This document shows positions 23,293 through 27,226 of a DNA stretch of 27,226 nucleotides, piece after piece. Positions within the stretch are counted from its first letter, which is position 1. Each line of letters begins with the position of its first letter. The notes under the pieces are model-generated. The model saw only the letters and a list, made by a program, of their open reading frames with translations. It ran no database searches and was not told where the DNA came from. The stretch is from a virus. The DNA is taken from positions 1-27,226 of the IMG/VR virus record IMGVR_UViG_3300021964_007824; one strand, 5' to 3'. The translations under genes were made by a program, and so were the position numbers.

Positions 23293-23767
23293 CTTTATTC
23301 TCCTGTATTACACCTCTTACTGAGACATGTATTTCTGCATTATATCTTTTTTGTAAGAAGCGACCATAATCTATAGCTTCTTTTTCGTTTTGAACAGAGT
23401 CAGCCCTCCAACTTTTTCCTCCATATTTCTTTATATGATCTATCATATAGTCAAATAGACGACATACAACATAAGCATTGTTATAATCGTGATCCACTAT
23501 ACAGTCTTTAACATCCATAACCCATTGATCATTATAATAGTTACTATAAGTTTCTGCAGAAAGAAAGCCTCTCAATTGAGTACCGTCATAATCACCTATG
23601 ACTAATACATGAGGGCTTCCTTCCTTTTGCTTTTTAACTAAATCCAAAAAGAATGAAATCCAAACAGCTTCATTTCTTTCATAGCCTTTGTATTCATTGT
23701 CTTGGCAGGATTTATTCATTAACTTAATGGCTTCAAAAACATCATTATCTTTTATAACTTTTATCAT
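23285..23767 (-). CDS. GNAT-like acetyltransferase-fold protein at the T7 gp13 position
   Basis: A 160-aa protein with the secondary-structure rhythm of the GNAT fold: N-terminal helix (DVFEAIKLMNKS), strands with HVLVIGDYDGTQLRGFLSA, the central segment WVMDVKDCIVDHDY, and a helix (VVCRLFDYMIDHIKKYG) after the presumed acetyl-CoA-binding turn. The usual Q/R-x-x-G-x-G/A loop is not clear, so catalysis is doubtful. It lies directly after the nozzle gene, where T7 has gp13, a small virion-assembly protein that I recall as belonging to the same fold group. It may therefore be structural rather than enzymatic. The start overlaps the preceding stop (ATGA). Confidence 0.65.
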   Translation of the reverse strand: MIKVIKDNDVFEAIKLMNKSCQDNEYKGYERNEAVWISFFLDLVKKQKEGSPHVLVIGDYDGTQLRGFLSAETYSNYYNDQWVMDVKDCIVDHDYNNAYVVCRLFDYMIDHIKKYGGKSWRADSVQNEKEAIDYGRFLQKRYNAEIHVSVRGVIQENKDE

Positions 23768-23934
23768 TGTCTACTTTTTACCTTATCTTGAAGATCTGAA
23801 AAGCTAGTAGCTTTAGATATATCTATAATTAAGTTTGTTTGTTTTTTATTTAATAAATTTAACTCTTTTATAAGTGATAATAACGTTAAGTTTAACGTTT
23901 TATTATCAGTAAGAGGTGGATTAATTATTGCCAT
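23764..23934 (-). CDS. Small hypothetical protein (56 aa)
   Basis: The ATG at 23934 overlaps the nozzle stop codon (TAATG) and has a full AAGGAGG about 9 nt upstream, which decides this start over an in-frame ATG 51 nt further upstream that would overlap the nozzle gene and lacks such a signal. The 56-aa product is Leu/Asn/Lys-rich, probably helical in the middle (LNLTLLSLIKELNLLNKK), and ends with a charged tail. No family recognised. The gene order suggests a minor tail or assembly factor. Confidence 0.78.
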   Translation of the reverse strand: MAIINPPLTDNKTLNLTLLSLIKELNLLNKKQTNLIIDISKATSFSDLQDKVKSRQ

Positions 23935-26900
23935 TACTTTATTCCTCCTTGAGTTGCTCTCAATTGTAATCCTGAAATATTCCATCCTTTATTATTATTA
24001 GCCAGATAACCATTAGTAGTATCTCCTACTGCATCATCGATTCTAAAATTAATAAATCTTCCTTGAGATCTAACATCTACTTTATACTCAGAAGATACTA
24101 CAAATTCATTAATAATAAGTTTATTACTCCTAGAATCAGATTGATTATCATCTACAGGACTTGTTAAAAAAGGATCTTCTCCAGGATAATTAGTTCCTCT
24201 TGATCTAACTTGGAGAGTTGCCCTCTGAAGATCTCCTCCTGACGTAACTCTTGTGCCACCGTCTGCCCATAATGAAATACTTTCTATTGTTTCCGTATTA
24301 AAAGTAGGAGTAATTGATATTTGCTCTCTTTCAAAATAAGAAACATAATTAACTCCATCAAAATCAAATCCCAAATCCCCAGCTCTTAATCTATTTAAAA
24401 CTGTATTATTATCATAATAGAATTGAGCAAAAATAGGATATAAATTAGTAGGATTAATTTTGTTACTCGCCCAAGGTCTTATTAAATCTAAGGTAGTATT
24501 TATACTAGTTCCTGCAGTAGATTGGGCTGGAGAAGTAGCTGGTACTAAAGTACCTTCTGAAACAGCAATAATTGATGCGGTTGTAGGGGCTACGCTTGCA
24601 TCTATTAATTGGGTATCAGGGCTAAATGATTCAACAAAACTACCAGATAATCCAAATTGAGTAGGACTAACGTCAAGATACTGAGGTGTAACTGTATCAT
24701 CAGGTATTACGTCTATATTCCTGAGAGTTGATAATTCGCTTAAGGCTTGCTGCATAGCAATTAATGTATCAACTACAGCTCCATTTGGTTTAGAATTTTC
24801 TACTAATGGATCTCCACTTGGATTATAGTATAAGGCTAAATATGCCGCATTGTCTGTTACACCAGTATCTCCATATGTATTATCGTTTTGTGCTGGTGTA
24901 AACTCTGGATCTAACAATCTTCCTGGACCTTCTCCATAATGTTTATCCCAAATAACACTATCACCTGTAGATGTTTGTAGTGTAATTGTAACACGAGTCA
25001 TCTTAGCATATACTGCATCTATTCCTTCAGTTGTAACTGAAATATCACTGCCTGTAGAGTCTGCTATTAAAGGAGTCACAAGTGTTCCTGTTCTAACATC
25101 ACCATTGACAACTGTATAACTAAATTCTCCAGCTACAGCTAATCGATTTACACTTGTAAATGTAAGAACATTGTTAACCCTTGAAACAGTAAAATGAGAA
25201 TACTCAGGATGATTAGTATAAGTAAGTGTAGTACCTGCAGGAATATCTGAAACTACATTCGGACCTACTTGAATATTAGGATGCTGAAAATCTCCAGGTT
25301 CTGAAACTCCAATTATTTCAGTTCCTGGAGCAAGTCCAGGTCCTGAGATTGTGGCTGGACGTAAAAAATCTGTTTTAATACCAGCAACACTTGCTAATTG
25401 TATGATAACTCCACCTGCTGTTCTTAGCACAGTAGTTGTTAAAGTGCCTGAAGGCACTCCAAATTCTTCTTGAATTTTGGTTGCTATCTCTGTTGATGTA
25501 ATCTCTTCTACATTAGTAGGTGAGCTTCCTGAATCAGGATCAAACGCAGCTGTACTATCAAAATCAACAGTAATTGGAGCTCCTAATGGAGGTATTAATT
25601 TTATTCTATCAGTTACACTATGTGCTGCCCTTCCAGCTCTTACGCTTTGATATGGCGGTGCTGGTTGAGTAAACATACTACTTGAAAAATCATTAGGAAA
25701 AGAACCTGAATAAAGAGGAGTAACTGAAATTCCAAAAGGGTTAATTGGTCCTACTGTCGCATGAGTAGCTCGGACAAAAGAAGGATTAACAAAGCTACTA
25801 CTTGTAAAAGCAGAGCTAGCATTAATAATCGTATTCAGTCTTTCTGTAATGTTATAATCGTTATTGCCTGCATTTGTGCTAAGAGAATATTTAATATTGC
25901 CTTCTATTATCAGAGAAGACGTTGAGCCATCAGGAAAGGTTACTTCCAGATTTACTAGAGGTATTCCATTATCTATACCAGTTTGAGTTGTAGCTACTGT
26001 AACTGTTCCTAAATCTGCTCCAAATTGACTACCCACTGCATAAGTAGTTCCACCTGTTGGAACTTGATATTTAGTATATAAAAAGCTTCCACCCTGACCA
26101 AAGACAGGACGAGGTCCTCCTGTTGTTGCTGTAAAAATAAGTTTTAAATCAGAAGTACTGTTTGCCAAAGAAGAAGATACGCTATATAAGGAATTGCTAT
26201 CTCCATTAAACTGTGGAATAGCTTGTATCTTTGGTAGTATATCATCTATTAAACCTTGCTGAGTAGTTATGTTTTTATCAAACTCTATTTCTGCAAATAT
26301 ATAGTTAGGATCATCACCTAAACCTTCAGTTGTAGGATAATTTCGTAGTTTTAAACCTATAGCAGGACTATCTGCAAGGGAAACTCCATATACACCAGCA
26401 GCTGTTCCTCCGTTAACGGAATCATTAGTTTCTGTAGCATTAAAGTTAGAAGTACTGCTTGGATTTTGAGAAGGAAAATAAACAAATGTTACATTAGAAA
26501 AAGTTCGATCAGATCCTGGTACATCTGAAGTTAAAACTAGGTTACCATTTCCACCGTTAGGTACTACACTAGCAGTCCAGTCAGAAAGAGGTCCATCATA
26601 ATTAGGATCATTAATATAATCTCTCGCTGCATATAAAAAATCATTTAGTGATTTAAGTTGAAGAGGTAATCCAGTTCCAAATACATCAGTAGAATTTAAT
26701 TGGTAGGTAGTAGCGGCACTAGATTGTGGAAAAAATGCATCCCTATTACCATTAAAAGTTATCCAAGCTTGATTAGAAGTTCCACTTACTCTAAAAGTAG
26801 GACTACTTACTCCTCCCCATGCTAATGTAGCTACTGCGTTATTAGCAACTGGACCAGTATTATTATTACCAGAATTATATGGAATAGTTATTTCTTGTAC

Positions 26901-27226
26901 GTCTCTAAAGTCAGTACTAAAGTCAGAAAAAAAAGAATTATGTATTTCTACGATTGCTTTAGTTCCTACTGTTGGTTTTGGTGTACTGCCAGTAATAGTA
27001 ACTTCTTGAACTTCGTGTTTACCTACATTAGTATAACCAGCATTTCCTGAATTTCCTTGAAGAGCTAGCCTTGCGGTAGGAATTCCACCACCTTTAATTG
27101 GTCCAATAGCACCTGAAGAAACATTATTAAGCTCTCTTATTGTCCAAGTATTATCTCTATAATTCCATATTAAAGCCTCATCACATTCACCTTCAATTGA
27201 AGCGAGTGTTGGATAACAAATCCAAA
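23934..27226 (-). CDS. Tail nozzle protein (tail tubular protein B, T7 gp12-like), N-terminus outside window
   Basis: Large beta-rich tail protein that closes the bottom of a podovirus tail. The reading frame is open from the stop at 23934 to the right edge, so at least 1096 aa are encoded and the N-terminus is missing. A TTG at 26168 is internal: there is no Shine-Dalgarno sequence before it, and the residues upstream read as protein without interruption. Near the window edge, CYPTLASIEGECDEALIWNY followed by RDNTWTIREL (about 27130-27218) is the sequence I associate with gp12-like nozzle proteins (YP...ALVWNYRDNTWS.R.LP). Much of the remainder is Ser/Thr/Gly-rich beta structure. T7 gp12 is 794 aa, so this protein is markedly larger. 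Downstream order (gp13-, gp14-like genes) matches T7. Confidence 0.8.
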   Translation of the reverse strand, partial: WICYPTLASIEGECDEALIWNYRDNTWTIRELNNVSSGAIGPIKGGGIPTARLALQGNSGNAGYTNVGKHEVQEVTITGSTPKPTVGTKAIVEIHNSFFSDFSTDFRDVQEITIPYNSGNNNTGPVANNAVATLAWGGVSSPTFRVSGTSNQAWITFNGNRDAFFPQSSAATTYQLNSTDVFGTGLPLQLKSLNDFLYAARDYINDPNYDGPLSDWTASVVPNGGNGNLVLTSDVPGSDRTFSNVTFVYFPSQNPSSTSNFNATETNDSVNGGTAAGVYGVSLADSPAIGLKLRNYPTTEGLGDDPNYIFAEIEFDKNITTQQGLIDDILPKIQAIPQFNGDSNSLYSVSSSLANSTSDLKLIFTATTGGPRPVFGQGGSFLYTKYQVPTGGTTYAVGSQFGADLGTVTVATTQTGIDNGIPLVNLEVTFPDGSTSSLIIEGNIKYSLSTNAGNNDYNITERLNTIINASSAFTSSSFVNPSFVRATHATVGPINPFGISVTPLYSGSFPNDFSSSMFTQPAPPYQSVRAGRAAHSVTDRIKLIPPLGAPITVDFDSTAAFDPDSGSSPTNVEEITSTEIATKIQEEFGVPSGTLTTTVLRTAGGVIIQLASVAGIKTDFLRPATISGPGLAPGTEIIGVSEPGDFQHPNIQVGPNVVSDIPAGTTLTYTNHPEYSHFTVSRVNNVLTFTSVNRLAVAGEFSYTVVNGDVRTGTLVTPLIADSTGSDISVTTEGIDAVYAKMTRVTITLQTSTGDSVIWDKHYGEGPGRLLDPEFTPAQNDNTYGDTGVTDNAAYLALYYNPSGDPLVENSKPNGAVVDTLIAMQQALSELSTLRNIDVIPDDTVTPQYLDVSPTQFGLSGSFVESFSPDTQLIDASVAPTTASIIAVSEGTLVPATSPAQSTAGTSINTTLDLIRPWASNKINPTNLYPIFAQFYYDNNTVLNRLRAGDLGFDFDGVNYVSYFEREQISITPTFNTETIESISLWADGGTRVTSGGDLQRATLQVRSRGTNYPGEDPFLTSPVDDNQSDSRSNKLIINEFVVSSEYKVDVRSQGRFINFRIDDAVGDTTNGYLANNNKGWNISGLQLRATQGGIK

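Noticed and set aside
23934-26168. Nozzle gene starting at a TTG codon at 26168
   Set aside because: No Shine-Dalgarno sequence precedes it, and the frame upstream is open and protein-like to the window edge, including the ALIWNYRDNTW segment. The gene is partial, not 744 aa.
1-27226. tRNA genes, CRISPR arrays, integrase or attachment sites
   Set aside because: No cloverleaf-like segment, regular spaced repeats or recombinase gene was recognised on either strand by eye; a tRNAscan or attachment-site search was not possible.

Overview
This window is part of the genome of a tailed, short-tailed (podovirus-type) bacteriophage. The DNA is AT-rich, genes are packed with stop/start overlaps (TAATG, ATGA), and the gene content is T7-like: family A DNA polymerase, FEN-type 5'-3' exonuclease, fused primase-helicase, single-subunit RNA polymerase, nozzle (gp12-like) tail protein and very large internal virion (ejection) proteins. 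The combination resembles marine podoviruses, but no host or genus can be fixed from the sequence alone. No tRNA, rRNA, CRISPR array, integrase or insertion sequence was seen.

Layout: two convergent transcription blocks meet at a bidirectional hairpin terminator near 8025-8081. The rightward block (1-8026) is replication and takeover: DNA polymerase (5' end cut by the window), a 72-aa hypothetical, 5'-3' exonuclease, GIY-YIG-like endonuclease, a tiny basic ORF, T7 gp4-like primase-helicase with an apparent internal second start, three mini-genes, dCMP deaminase, a host-type sigma70 promoter, and a T7-like RNA polymerase. The leftward block (27226-8080) is virion genes, read from right to left: nozzle protein (N-terminus outside the window), a 56-aa protein, a GNAT-like protein at the T7 gp13 position, a gp14-like protein, an Ala/Gly-rich protein, a coiled-coil protein ending in a peptidase S74 chaperone domain, a lytic-transglycosylase ejection protein (1043 aa), a giant ejection protein (1803 aa), a 1220-aa protein and an 80-aa hypothetical.

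Three points deserve most attention. (1) The 1220-aa late protein carries, in order and with workable spacing, the hallmark motifs of an N4-type virion RNA polymerase: SxxGR, DGxxxG (motif A), KxxxKxxxMxxxY (motif B) and HDA (motif C). This phage would then encode two different single-subunit RNA polymerases: one made in the infected cell, and one probably packaged and injected. (2) The 1803-aa ejection protein starts with what reads as a staphylococcal-nuclease-like domain, with its catalytic Arg/Glu/Arg set retained. (3) The primase-helicase gene has a second ribosome binding site and ATG just after the zinc finger, matching the T7 gp4A/gp4B arrangement.

Inferred working model: the virion ejects the transglycosylase to open the cell wall, the giant protein to form a channel (with a possible nuclease), and the candidate virion polymerase to transcribe early genes. 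Host RNA polymerase or the virion polymerase then produces the 705-aa T7-like polymerase for later genes. Only the motifs, gene order and local signals are seen directly; the model is inference.
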